From: Actinomycetota bacterium
GTDB taxonomy: Bacteria; Actinomycetota; Actinomycetes; Actinomycetales; Kineosporiaceae
Assembly: GCA_016213575.1 (NCBI GenBank)
Contig: JACRAB010000519.1
Location: 1 to 35,790 of the forward strand
Length of the DNA: 35,790 nucleotides
Reading direction: 5' to 3'
The stretch's first letter is position 1; each line of letters begins with the position of its first letter. The notes under the pieces are model-generated. The model ran no database searches and was not told the DNA's origin. It saw only the letters and a program-made list of their open reading frames with translations. This document shows positions 22,959-30,780 of the stretch, one piece after another. The position numbers and the translations under genes are program-made.

Positions 22959-24725
22959 ATGGCTGATCGCATCAGGAAGGTCGTCGTCGTCGGCGGCGTC
23001 GCAGGCGGCATGAGCTTCGCGGCGCGGGCCCGCCGGCTGTCGGAGGAGGCGCAGATCGTCGTCCTCGAGCGGGACGAGTACGTGTCCTTCGCCAACTGCG
23101 GCCTGCCGTACCACCTCGCCGGCGAGATCCCGGACCGCGCGTCGCTGCTCCTGCACACCCCCGCCTCGCTCGCCGCGAGCCTCGCGCTCGACGTCCGCAC
23201 CGGGCACGAGGTGCTGTCGGTCGACACCGCGGCCCGGTCGGTCCGGGTCCGCCGCCGCGCCGACGGCACCGAGTACGACGAGGCGTACGACGCGCTCGTG
23301 CTCTCGACGGGCGCGACCCCGCTCGTCCCGCCGATCCCGGGCGTCGACCTGCCGCAGGTCCGCGTGCTGCGGACCGTCCCGGACGTCGACGCCCTCCGCG
23401 ACCTCGTCGAGGCCGGCGCCCGCCGCGCGGTCGTCGCCGGCGCGGGCTTCATCGGGCTCGAGGTCGCCGAGGCGCTGCGCCACCGCGGGCTCGAGGTCGC
23501 GGTCGTGGACCTCGCCGACCAGGTGCTCCCGCCGCTCGACCCGGAGATGGCGGTCGCCGTCGAGCGGGCCCTCGTCGGGGCCGGCGTCGAGGTGCGGACG
23601 AGCACGTCCGTGACGGCGGTCGAGCCGGACGACGGCACCGCCGCAGGGGGCGCGACGGACGGCGCGGCGGACGGCGGCCCGCGGGGCGCGGTCCGGGTGC
23701 GGCTGTCCGACGGCTCGGTGCTGCCGGCCGACCTCGTGCTGCTGTCGGTCGGGGTCCGCCCCGAGACGACCCTCGCCCGGACCGCCGGGCTCGTGCTCGG
23801 CGAGCGCGGCACCGTCCGCGTCGACGAGCACCTGCGCACGTCGGACCCGCACGTCTACGCCGTCGGCGACGCCGTCGAGGTCGTCGACGCCGTGACCGGC
23901 GCCCCGGCCGCCGTCCCGCTCGCCGGGCCGGCGAACCGGCAGGGCCGGGCCGCCGCCAACCACCTCTTCGGCCGCCGGGGCGGGCGCACGCCCGTCCTCG
24001 GGACGGCGATCGTCCGGGTCTTCGACACCGTCGCCGCCTCGACCGGCCGCAGCGAGAAGGCGTTGCGGCAGGCCGGGATCGAGCACCACGTCGTCCACCT
24101 GCACCCCGGGCACCACGCCGGCTACTACCCGGGCGCCCGGGCGCTGCACCTCAAGCTCGTGTACGCCCCCGACGGGCGGGTGCTCGGCGCGCAGGCGACC
24201 GGCAGCGAGGGTGTCGACAAGCGGATCGACGTCGTCGCGACGGCGATCCGCGCCGGCATGACCGTCGAGGACCTCGCCGAGCTCGAGCTCGCCTACGCAC
24301 CGCCGTTCGGCTCCGCGAAGGACCCGGTGAACATGGCCGGCTTCATGGCGTCCAACGTGCTCGCCGGCGACCTCACGCTGTGGCGCGGCCGCGACCTCGG
24401 CGCGCTGCCCGCGGACGCCGTCCTGCTCGACGCCCGCTCCGCGAAGGAGTTCGCCGCAGGGCACCTGCCCGGGGCGCTGAACATCCCGCACACCGACCTG
24501 AGGGCGCGTCTCGCGGAGGTGCCCGCCGGTGTCCCGGTCCGGGTCTACTGCGCGTCCGGGTTCCGGTCCTACCTCGCGCTGCGCGTGCTGCGGCAGAGCG
24601 GCTGGGACGACGTCTCGTCGCTCTCCGGCGGGCTGGCGACCTTCCGCCTCGAACGCCCGGAGGTCGCCCTCGAGACCGCCACCCCGACCCGTCCTCTGGT
24701 GGGTTCTGCACCCCACCCGGGCTGA
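22959..24725 (+). CDS. CoA-disulfide/CoA-persulfide reductase with C-terminal rhodanese domain
   Basis: This 588-residue FAD- and NAD(P)H-dependent oxidoreductase reduces CoA disulfides or persulfides. Its FAD-binding VVVGGVAGG is at 9-17, the single catalytic C47 lies in SFANCGLPYH, and the second Rossmann motif is VVAGAGFIGLEVAEAL. The reductase part ends near residue 450. The rhodanese domain (about 485-575) has LLDARSAKEF, GALNIPH and active C531 in CASGFRS. Fusions like this (CoADR-Rhd, CoAPR) handle reactive sulfur and in some Firmicutes are controlled by CstR, which fits the operator upstream. The ATG at 22959 has GAGGA only one base away, too close for normal use, so a leaderless mRNA starting at this ATG is more likely. 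Confidence 0.9.
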   Translation: MADRIRKVVVVGGVAGGMSFAARARRLSEEAQIVVLERDEYVSFANCGLPYHLAGEIPDRASLLLHTPASLAASLALDVRTGHEVLSVDTAARSVRVRRRADGTEYDEAYDALVLSTGATPLVPPIPGVDLPQVRVLRTVPDVDALRDLVEAGARRAVVAGAGFIGLEVAEALRHRGLEVAVVDLADQVLPPLDPEMAVAVERALVGAGVEVRTSTSVTAVEPDDGTAAGGATDGAADGGPRGAVRVRLSDGSVLPADLVLLSVGVRPETTLARTAGLVLGERGTVRVDEHLRTSDPHVYAVGDAVEVVDAVTGAPAAVPLAGPANRQGRAAANHLFGRRGGRTPVLGTAIVRVFDTVAASTGRSEKALRQAGIEHHVVHLHPGHHAGYYPGARALHLKLVYAPDGRVLGAQATGSEGVDKRIDVVATAIRAGMTVEDLAELELAYAPPFGSAKDPVNMAGFMASNVLAGDLTLWRGRDLGALPADAVLLDARSAKEFAAGHLPGALNIPHTDLRARLAEVPAGVPVRVYCASGFRSYLALRVLRQSGWDDVSSLSGGLATFRLERPEVALETATPTRPLVGSAPHPG

Positions 24726-24752
24726 GAAGCGTCCCTTTCCCGCCAGAGGACG
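24690..24752. terminator. Long inverted repeat with a competing inner hairpin
   Basis: CGTCCTCTGGTGGG (24690-24703) pairs with CCCGCCAGAGGACG (24739-24752) over 14 positions with one G-T wobble. An alternative, shorter hairpin pairs GGTGGG (24698-24703) with CCCACC (24712-24717). The repeat straddles the reductase stop codon at 24725 and ends 55 bp before the exporter start. It could be a terminator, or an attenuator for the downstream exporter. Confidence 0.5.
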
Positions 24753-24807
24753 CCCGAGGGTCGGACGGGTCCGCACGACCTCGACGCGGCCTGGGACGAT
24801 CGACGTG

Positions 24808-26007
24808 ATGCTCACGCCTGCGCCCGGGCCGCTCGACCCGGCCCACCGTCGTGCCCTCGTCCTCGTGCTCGGGGCGCTCGCCGGGCTCGCGCCGCTGTGC
24901 ACCGACCTGTACCTGCCCGTGCTGCCGCAGCTCGCGAAGGACCTCTCCGCCCCGACGTCTCAGGCCCAGCTGACGATCACCGCGGTCCTGCTCGGGCTGG
25001 CGACGGGTCAGCTCGTCGCCGGGCCGCTCAGCGACCGGTTCGGACGGCGCCCGCTCCTGCTCGGCGGCCTGCTCGCCTTCGTCGTCGGCAACCTCGTCAG
25101 CGCCGTCGTGGACGACGTGACCGTGCTCGTCGTCGTCCGGCTCCTCGCCGGGCTCGCGGCCTCCGCGACGGTCGTGACGACGCGCGCGGTCATCGCGGAC
25201 GCGTTCCCCGCCGCGGAGGCCGCGCGCGGCTACGCGGCGCTCGCCGAGGTCATGGGCGTCGCCCCCATCGCGGCGCCGCTGGTGGGCGGGCTGCTCACCT
25301 TCGTCACCGGCTGGCGCGGGATGTTCGTCGTCCTCGCCGCGATCGGGGCGCTGCTCGCGGTCGTCACCCACCTGCGGATCCCGGAGACGCTCGCCGTCGG
25401 CGACCGCCGCCCGGCCCGGCCGCGGGACATCGCGGCGGGCCTCGTCGACTGCCTGCGCTCCCGTCGGTTCGTCGCCTACATGGCCTCGATCGGGTTCTCG
25501 GGCGGGCTGCTCTTCACGTACATCGCGTCGTCCTCGTTCGTCCTGCAGGACCTGCACGGCCTCTCGGCGCGGCAGTACAGCCTCGTCTTCGCGGCCAACG
25601 CGACGGGCATCCTCACCCTCGTCTTCCTCGGCCGGCACCTCGTCGCCCGCACCGGACCGGGGCCGCTGCTGCGCGCCGGCCAGGCCCTCGCTGCCGCCGG
25701 GGCACTCGTGCTGCTCACGAACGAGCTGCTCGGCGGCAGCCTCGCCGGCGTCCTCGTCGGGTTCTTCCTCGCCGTCTCGAGCGTCGGTCTCATCCACTCC
25801 AACGCCACGGCGCTCGGGATGGCCGAGGCGCCCGGCGGCTCCGGCGCGGCGTCCGGGATGCTCGGCATCATGGGCTTCGCCGTCGGCTCGCTCGTCGCGC
25901 CCCTCGGCGGGCTGGGGCACTCCGGGCTCGCGATGGCGGTCGTCATGGCCACCTGCGCGCTCCTCGCGCCGACGGTGACGACGGTGCTCCTGCGCCGGCC
26001 CGCCTGA
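24808..26007 (+). CDS. Bcr/CflA-family MFS exporter
   Basis: This 399-residue major facilitator protein has about twelve membrane helices. Helix 1 carries LCTDLYLPVLPQL, typical of the Bcr/CflA (bicyclomycin/sulfonamide resistance) group. The loop 2-3 motif A is GPLSDRFGRRPLLLGG, and motif C-like sequence VMGVAPIAAPLVGGLL is in helix 5. It probably exports a drug or metabolite by proton antiport. The start could be ATG 24808 or the adjacent GTG 24805; no clear ribosome-binding site is seen. It follows the reductase by 82 bp, with a stem-loop between. Its stop codon abuts that of the convergent amidohydrolase, the two forming TGATCA with no gap. Confidence 0.88.
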   Translation: MLTPAPGPLDPAHRRALVLVLGALAGLAPLCTDLYLPVLPQLAKDLSAPTSQAQLTITAVLLGLATGQLVAGPLSDRFGRRPLLLGGLLAFVVGNLVSAVVDDVTVLVVVRLLAGLAASATVVTTRAVIADAFPAAEAARGYAALAEVMGVAPIAAPLVGGLLTFVTGWRGMFVVLAAIGALLAVVTHLRIPETLAVGDRRPARPRDIAAGLVDCLRSRRFVAYMASIGFSGGLLFTYIASSSFVLQDLHGLSARQYSLVFAANATGILTLVFLGRHLVARTGPGPLLRAGQALAAAGALVLLTNELLGGSLAGVLVGFFLAVSSVGLIHSNATALGMAEAPGGSGAASGMLGIMGFAVGSLVAPLGGLGHSGLAMAVVMATCALLAPTVTTVLLRRPA

Positions 26008-26898
26008 TCAGCGCAGCCCGAGCGCCCGGATCGCGTTCTCCTTGAGGATCAACGGCCTGACGTCGTCCTTGATCTGCAGCGTCTCGAAGTCGGCGAGCCA
26101 GCGATCCGGGGTGACCACCGGGAAGTCCGACCCGAAGAGCACCTTGTGCTTGAGCAGACTGTTGGCGTACTGCACGAGCTGCGGCGGGAAGTACTTCGGC
26201 GACCAGCCCGACAGGTCGATGTAGACGTTCGCCTTGTGCGTCGCGACCGAGAGCGCCTCGTCCTGCCAGGGGAACGACGGGTGGGCGATGATGACGGTCA
26301 TGCCCGGGAAGTCGGCGGCGACGTCGTCGAGGCACAGCGGGTTGGAGTACTTGAGCCGGATCCCGCCGCCCCCGGGGGTTCCCGCGCCGATCCCGGTCTG
26401 CCCGCTGTGGAAGAGCGCGGGCACGCCGAGCTCCTCGATCGCCTCGTAGAGCGGGTAGGCGAGCGGCGAGTCCGGGAAGAACCCCTGCAGGCTCGGATGG
26501 AACTTGAACCCCCGGACGCCGTGCTCCCCGACGAGCCGGCGCGCGGCCCGGACCCCGGCCGCACCGCGGTGCGGGTCGATGCTCGCGAACGGGACGAGCA
26601 CGTCGGGGTGCCGGGCCGCGGCGGCGGCGACGTCCTCGTTGGCGATCGGCGGGTGCCCGAGCACGGACTCGGCGTCGACGGTGAAGACGACGGCCGCCAT
26701 CCGCCGCTCGCGGTAGTAGGCCGCGAGGTCGTCGACCGACGGGGTCCGGCCGTCGGCCATCGCCCCCTTGAAGTACTTCGCGGACGCCGCCATGAGCTCC
26801 GGCGGCAGGCTCTCGTGGCCGTGGTCGTCGATCTCGGCATGGGTGTGGACGTCGATCGCGACGAGGGCGTCGAGGTCCAGGGTGGTGGGGGCGGTCAC
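26008..26898 (-). CDS. Amidohydrolase-2 family enzyme (PF04909-like)
   Basis: This 296-residue TIM-barrel metal-dependent hydrolase or decarboxylase has metal ligands H18 and H20 (DVHTHAE), H164 (LFHSGQTG), H206 (IIAHPSFPW) and D258 (LFGSDFPV), all present and well spaced. The family includes ACMSD-like and resorcylate-type decarboxylases and lactone hydrolases, so C-C or C-O bond cleavage of a carboxylated intermediate is likely, without a named substrate. It is the last gene of a four-gene operon. Its GTG start at 26898 overlaps the stop of the dehydrogenase gene as GTGA, implying translational coupling. Confidence 0.87.
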   Translation of the reverse strand: MTAPTTLDLDALVAIDVHTHAEIDDHGHESLPPELMAASAKYFKGAMADGRTPSVDDLAAYYRERRMAAVVFTVDAESVLGHPPIANEDVAAAAARHPDVLVPFASIDPHRGAAGVRAARRLVGEHGVRGFKFHPSLQGFFPDSPLAYPLYEAIEELGVPALFHSGQTGIGAGTPGGGGIRLKYSNPLCLDDVAADFPGMTVIIAHPSFPWQDEALSVATHKANVYIDLSGWSPKYFPPQLVQYANSLLKHKVLFGSDFPVVTPDRWLADFETLQIKDDVRPLILKENAIRALGLR

Positions 26899-27857
26899 GG
26901 GAGTCCCTTCTCGGAGTCCTTCGCGGCGAGCAGGCCGACGACGAGCCGGTCCCGGGCCGCGGCGACGTCGGCGTCGTCCCGCCCGGCGAGCTCGGCCTCG
27001 ACCCCGGCGACGAGCAGGTCGACGAGCGCCGGCGTCAGCTCGGGGGTGCCGAGGTCGTCCCACAGTCTCGCGGTGCCGGGGCCGAGGTGGCGCAGCACGT
27101 GGCCGAGCCCGCCCGCGCCGATCCCGGACAGGTGCTGGTTGACGAACGGCCCGAGCACCGCCCAGCGCAGCCCGGGACCGTTGGACAGCGCCACGTCGAC
27201 GTCGGTGACGGAGGCGACGCCGCTCTCCACGAGCGAGTAGGCCTCCCGCCACAGCGCCGCCTGGAGCCGGTTCGCGAGATGCCCGGGCACCTCGCGCCGG
27301 ACGTGCACCGGGCGCTTGCCGAGCCAGGTGTACAGGGCCATGGCGGCGCCGACCGCGGCGTCCGAGGTACGGGCGCCGGGGACGACCTCGACGAGCGGCA
27401 CGACGTGGACCGGGTTGAACGGGTGCCCGACGAGCACCCGCTCCGGGTGCACCGTGCACCGTTCCTGGATGCTGCTCGGGGTGAGGTTCGACGAGCTGCT
27501 CGCGAGGACGGCGTGCGCCGGGGCGGCGGCGTCGAGGTCGGCGAAGAGCCGCTGCTTGAGGTCGAGGTCCTCGGGGCCGTTCTCCTGCACGAGGTCGGCG
27601 CCGTCGACGGCCTCGAGCGGGTCGGTCGTGAAGGTCAGCAGGTCGAGGTCGGGCTCGTCCGCGGCGCCGAGCAGGCGCATCGTCGGCCAGTGCGCGGCGA
27701 CGGCGTCGTGCAGCCGCTGCCGGGCGCCGTCCGCCGGGTCGGTCGCCGCCACCCGGACGCCGCGGGCGAGCAGCGTCGCGACCCAGCCGGCCCCGATGAC
27801 CCCGGTGCCGACGACCGCCGCCCGCCGCAGCGGCGGCCGGTCCGCGGTGCCGGTCAC
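26895..27857 (-). CDS. 3-hydroxyacyl-CoA dehydrogenase-family enzyme (carnitine/gulonate dehydrogenase-like)
   Basis: This 320-residue NAD-dependent dehydrogenase has a Rossmann domain with VGTGVIGAGW (16-25), the mid-domain SSSSNLTPS (119-127) and the catalytic H145 in GHPFNPVHVVPLVEVV, paired with E157. The C-terminal helical domain starts near 190. The size and the GHPFNPVH block fit the group that oxidises free 3-hydroxy acids, such as L-carnitine and L-gulonate, to 3-keto acids, although a CoA thioester substrate is also possible. Its GTG start overlaps the ligase stop (27854-27857) and its own stop overlaps the amidohydrolase start, so three gene products should be made in step. Confidence 0.87.
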   Translation of the reverse strand: MTGTADRPPLRRAAVVGTGVIGAGWVATLLARGVRVAATDPADGARQRLHDAVAAHWPTMRLLGAADEPDLDLLTFTTDPLEAVDGADLVQENGPEDLDLKQRLFADLDAAAPAHAVLASSSSNLTPSSIQERCTVHPERVLVGHPFNPVHVVPLVEVVPGARTSDAAVGAAMALYTWLGKRPVHVRREVPGHLANRLQAALWREAYSLVESGVASVTDVDVALSNGPGLRWAVLGPFVNQHLSGIGAGGLGHVLRHLGPGTARLWDDLGTPELTPALVDLLVAGVEAELAGRDDADVAAARDRLVVGLLAAKDSEKGLP

Positions 27858-29899
27858 GCGCCGGCCCGCCGGCGGTGCGCCTCGTCGACGTACGCGGCGA
27901 GCGCGTCCGGGTCGGCGAGCGCGTCGCGGCTGGCGACCGTGTCCGGGTCGACCCCCTGGAGGATCCGCTTGACGGGCAGCTCGAGCTTCTTGCCCGTGCG
28001 GCTGCGGGGGACCGCGGCCACCCCGACGACGGAGTCCGGCACGTGCCGCGGGGACAGGTTCGTCCGCAGCGCGTCGACGACGCGGCGGCGCAGCGCGTCG
28101 TCGAGGGCCGCGCCGTCGCGGGGCACGACGAAGAGCACGAGGTCCCCGGGGCCGCCGTCCGGGTCCTCGAGGTGGACGACGAGGCTGTCGACGATCTCGG
28201 GGAGCTCCTCGACGACCGCGTAGAAGTCCGCCGTCCCGAGGCGGACGCCGCCGCGGTTGAGGGTGGCGTCCGACCGGCCGGTGATGACGCAGCTGCCGCT
28301 GCCGGTGAACCGGATCCAGTCCCCGTGCCGCCAGACGCCGGGGATGTCCTCGAAGTACGTCGCGCGGTAGCGCGAGCCGTCGGGGTCGCCCCAGAACCCG
28401 ACCGGCATGGACGGCATCGGCGCGGTGATGACGAGCTCGCCGAGCTCACCGACGACCGGGGCGTTGTCGAGGTCGTACGCCGCGGCCGCGACGCCGAGCG
28501 AGGCTCCCGACATCTCCCCCGCGACGACGGGCTGCAGCGGTCCGCCCTGGACGATGCCGGTGCAGACGTCCGTCCCGCCGCTGCCGACGTTGAGCAGCAC
28601 CTGCGGCCCGAACCCGTTCTGCAGCCAGGCGAAACCCTCGAGGGGCAGCGGCGACCCGGCGCAGCCGAGCTGGCGGACCGCCGACAGGTCGACCTCGGCC
28701 CAGGGCTCGAGCCCTTCCTTGCGGCAGGCCATGACGTAGCCGGGGCTCACCCCGACGAGGGTCGCGCCCGTCTCGGCGGCGAGCCGCCACTGCGCCATGA
28801 GGTCCGGGAACAGCGGGTTGCCGTCGATCATCACCGGGACCGCCCGGGTGAGCAGCGCCGAGACCAGCGCGTTCCACATCATCCACGCGGTCGTCGTGAA
28901 CCACAGGAGCCGGTCGCCGGGGCGCAGGTCCCAGTGCAGCGCGTGGTTCTTGAGGTGCTCGACGAGGATCCCGCCGTGGCCGTGGACGATCGCCTTCGGC
29001 CGGCCGGTCGTGCCGGAGGAGAAGAGCACGTACAGCGGGTGGTCGAACGGCACCGGGTCGAAGACGAGCGGCGCGGGGCCGTCCGGCGGCGGTGCGAGCA
29101 GGTCGTCCCAGCCGACGAGCACCGGGCCCGCGGCCCCGGGGGCACCGAGCGACGCCGGGTCGAGGGCGCCGTCCCCGTAGGGCACCTCGACGACGTGGGT
29201 GAGCGTCGGCAGCCCGGCGACGACCTCCGTGACCTCGCCGCGCCGGTCGACCGGCTTGGTGCCGTAGACGTACCCCGGCACGGTGAGGAGCACCGCGGGC
29301 TCCACCTGGGAGAACCGGTCGACGACGCTGCGCGGGCCGAACTCCGGCGCGCACGAGGCCCACACCGCGCCGAGGCTCCCCGTCGCGAGGAAGGCCACGA
29401 GCGTCTCCGGCACGTTCGGCAGGTACGCGACGACCCGGTCCCCGCGGCCGACACCGAGCCGCTGCAGCCCGGCCCGGGCCCGGGCGACCTGGTCCCGCAG
29501 GTCGCCCCAGGTGAGCCGCACCGGCTCCCGGGTCTGCGAGTACGCGAGCAGCGCGAGCGCGTCGGCGTCCGCGGCCGGGTCGTCGAGGAGCCCGACCATG
29601 TGCTCGGCGTAGTTGAGCGTCGAGCCGGTGAACCACTGCGCGCCGAGCACCCCGGTCGAGGCGACGACGCGCTCGTACGGCGTCCGGAAGCGCACGCCGA
29701 AGTACTCGGCGACGGCGCCCCAGAAGCCCTCCAGGTCCTCGACCGACCAGCGCTGGAGCGCGTCGTAGTCGTCGAACGTCAGCCCGCGGCGCTCCTCGAG
29801 CCAGGTGAGGAAGGCCCCGGCCTCGCTCGTCGACCGGGCGTCGTCCGGGACGGGCCGCAGGACCGCGCCCTCGGCGACCCCGGTGGTCTGCGCGGTCAT
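27854..29899 (-). CDS. Acetoacetyl-CoA synthetase-like acyl-CoA ligase
   Basis: This 681-residue ANL-superfamily ligase activates a carboxylate with ATP and CoA. The N-terminal cap with WFTGSTLNYAEH, the P-loop LFSSGTTGRPKAIVHGHGG, the TTAWMMWN block, NVGSGGTD and the C-terminal catalytic lysine region RSRTGKKLELPVKRIL are all characteristic of acetoacetate-CoA ligase, and the length is close to the family's usual 650. With a 3-hydroxy-acid dehydrogenase next door, the substrate may be a 3-keto acid other than acetoacetate. The start is ATG 29899, overlapping the crotonase stop as ATGA. Downstream it overlaps the dehydrogenase as GTGA. Confidence 0.9.
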   Translation of the reverse strand: MTAQTTGVAEGAVLRPVPDDARSTSEAGAFLTWLEERRGLTFDDYDALQRWSVEDLEGFWGAVAEYFGVRFRTPYERVVASTGVLGAQWFTGSTLNYAEHMVGLLDDPAADADALALLAYSQTREPVRLTWGDLRDQVARARAGLQRLGVGRGDRVVAYLPNVPETLVAFLATGSLGAVWASCAPEFGPRSVVDRFSQVEPAVLLTVPGYVYGTKPVDRRGEVTEVVAGLPTLTHVVEVPYGDGALDPASLGAPGAAGPVLVGWDDLLAPPPDGPAPLVFDPVPFDHPLYVLFSSGTTGRPKAIVHGHGGILVEHLKNHALHWDLRPGDRLLWFTTTAWMMWNALVSALLTRAVPVMIDGNPLFPDLMAQWRLAAETGATLVGVSPGYVMACRKEGLEPWAEVDLSAVRQLGCAGSPLPLEGFAWLQNGFGPQVLLNVGSGGTDVCTGIVQGGPLQPVVAGEMSGASLGVAAAAYDLDNAPVVGELGELVITAPMPSMPVGFWGDPDGSRYRATYFEDIPGVWRHGDWIRFTGSGSCVITGRSDATLNRGGVRLGTADFYAVVEELPEIVDSLVVHLEDPDGGPGDLVLFVVPRDGAALDDALRRRVVDALRTNLSPRHVPDSVVGVAAVPRSRTGKKLELPVKRILQGVDPDTVASRDALADPDALAAYVDEAHRRRAGA

Positions 29900-30705
29900 C
29901 GGGCGCCTCCCACGGCGGGTGTGTCGGTGACCTTCGCCGCACGGCCGGCGAGGAAGGCCTGCATGCGTTCCTTGGCCTCGTCGCTGCCCTGGGCGACGGC
30001 CGCCATGAGCGACTCGAGGAGGTAGCCCTCCTGCGGGCCGGCGTCCGCGATCCGCGGCAGCGCCTGGAGGACGGCGAACAGGGTCACCGGGGCGACGGAC
30101 GCCGCCCGGCGGGCCAGCTCGAGCCCGGTGGTCATCCCCTCCCCCTCGGCGACGAGGTACTGGGTGAGGCCCGCGGCGTGCCCCTCGGCGGCGTCGTAGA
30201 CGCGGCCGGTGAGCATGAGGTCGGTCATCCGGGCGACGCCGATGAGGCGGGGCAGCCGGACCGAGGCGCCGCCGCCGACGAAGATGCCGCGCTGCCCCTC
30301 GGGCAGGGCGTAGAACGCCGACGGCTCCGCGACCCGCAGGTGGGTGGCGGACGCGAGCTCGAGGCCGCCGCCGATGACCGCGCCCCTGAGGACGCTGACG
30401 ACGGGCAGCCGGCCGAGCTGGATCGCCTGGGTGACGCGGTGCCACATCCGCGAGTGGTGGACGCCCTCGACGACCGAGGTCTCGCCGAGCGAGGAGAGGT
30501 CGAGCCCGGCGCAGAAGTGGTCGCCGACGCCCGCGAGCACGGCCGCGCGGACGCCGTCCGGCGGGTCGAGGAACACCCGCTCGAGGCCGAGGATCGTCTC
30601 GTCGTCGATCGCGTTGCGCTTGTGCGGCCGGTCGACGAGGACGACGAGGACCTCGCCGTCGACCTCGACCCGCACGGAGGCGGGCAGGCCCGCGGCGGTG
30701 GTCAT
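29896..30705 (-). CDS. Enoyl-CoA hydratase/isomerase (crotonase) family enzyme
   Basis: This 269-residue crotonase-fold enzyme has the oxyanion-hole sequences HFCAGLDLSSL (63-73) and RGAVIGGGLE (107-116). Both acid-base glutamates of true hydratases are present at the expected places, E116 in GGGLE and E136 in LPEGQRG. Hydration or dehydration of a CoA thioester is therefore possible, though isomerase or C-C hydrolase activity cannot be excluded. It is the first gene of the operon. The ATG at 30705 has no Shine-Dalgarno sequence, but a strong promoter places the expected transcription start at or next to it. Confidence 0.9.
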   Translation of the reverse strand: MTTAAGLPASVRVEVDGEVLVVLVDRPHKRNAIDDETILGLERVFLDPPDGVRAAVLAGVGDHFCAGLDLSSLGETSVVEGVHHSRMWHRVTQAIQLGRLPVVSVLRGAVIGGGLELASATHLRVAEPSAFYALPEGQRGIFVGGGASVRLPRLIGVARMTDLMLTGRVYDAAEGHAAGLTQYLVAEGEGMTTGLELARRAASVAPVTLFAVLQALPRIADAGPQEGYLLESLMAAVAQGSDEAKERMQAFLAGRAAKVTDTPAVGGAR

Positions 30706-30711
30706 GACTCG

Positions 30712-30740
30712 ACGTTAGACACTGGCATGACTGCCGTCAA
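30712..30740 (-). promoter_or_regulatory. Promoter of the catabolic operon with an embedded dyad
   Basis: On the minus strand TTGACG (30735-30740) and TAACGT (30712-30717) are separated by exactly 17 bp, the best sigma-70-like promoter I see in the window. The -10 ends six bases before ATG 30705, so the transcript should be leaderless. The spacer contains GGCA-TGAC-TGCC (30724-30735), a likely operator for the divergent PaaX-family regulator. Confidence 0.65.
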
Positions 30741-30744
30741 CAGA

Positions 30745-30774
30745 TGGTCACACGTTGGTCGTGCGCTCTACAGT
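30745..30774 (+). promoter_or_regulatory. Promoter of the PaaX-family gene with a second dyad
   Basis: TACAGT (30769-30774) lies six bases before GTG 30781, with a poor -35, TGGTCA, at 30745-30750 (18-bp spacer). Between them CACG-TTGGT-CGTG (30751-30763) is a second inverted repeat that could serve autorepression. The leaderless arrangement favours GTG 30781 over ATG 30727. Confidence 0.45.
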
Positions 30775-30780
30775 GCACGG

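Noticed and set aside
26002-26010. TGATCA at the junction of the exporter and amidohydrolase stops as a regulatory palindrome
   Set aside because: It is simply two convergent TGA stops abutting; no larger symmetry surrounds it.
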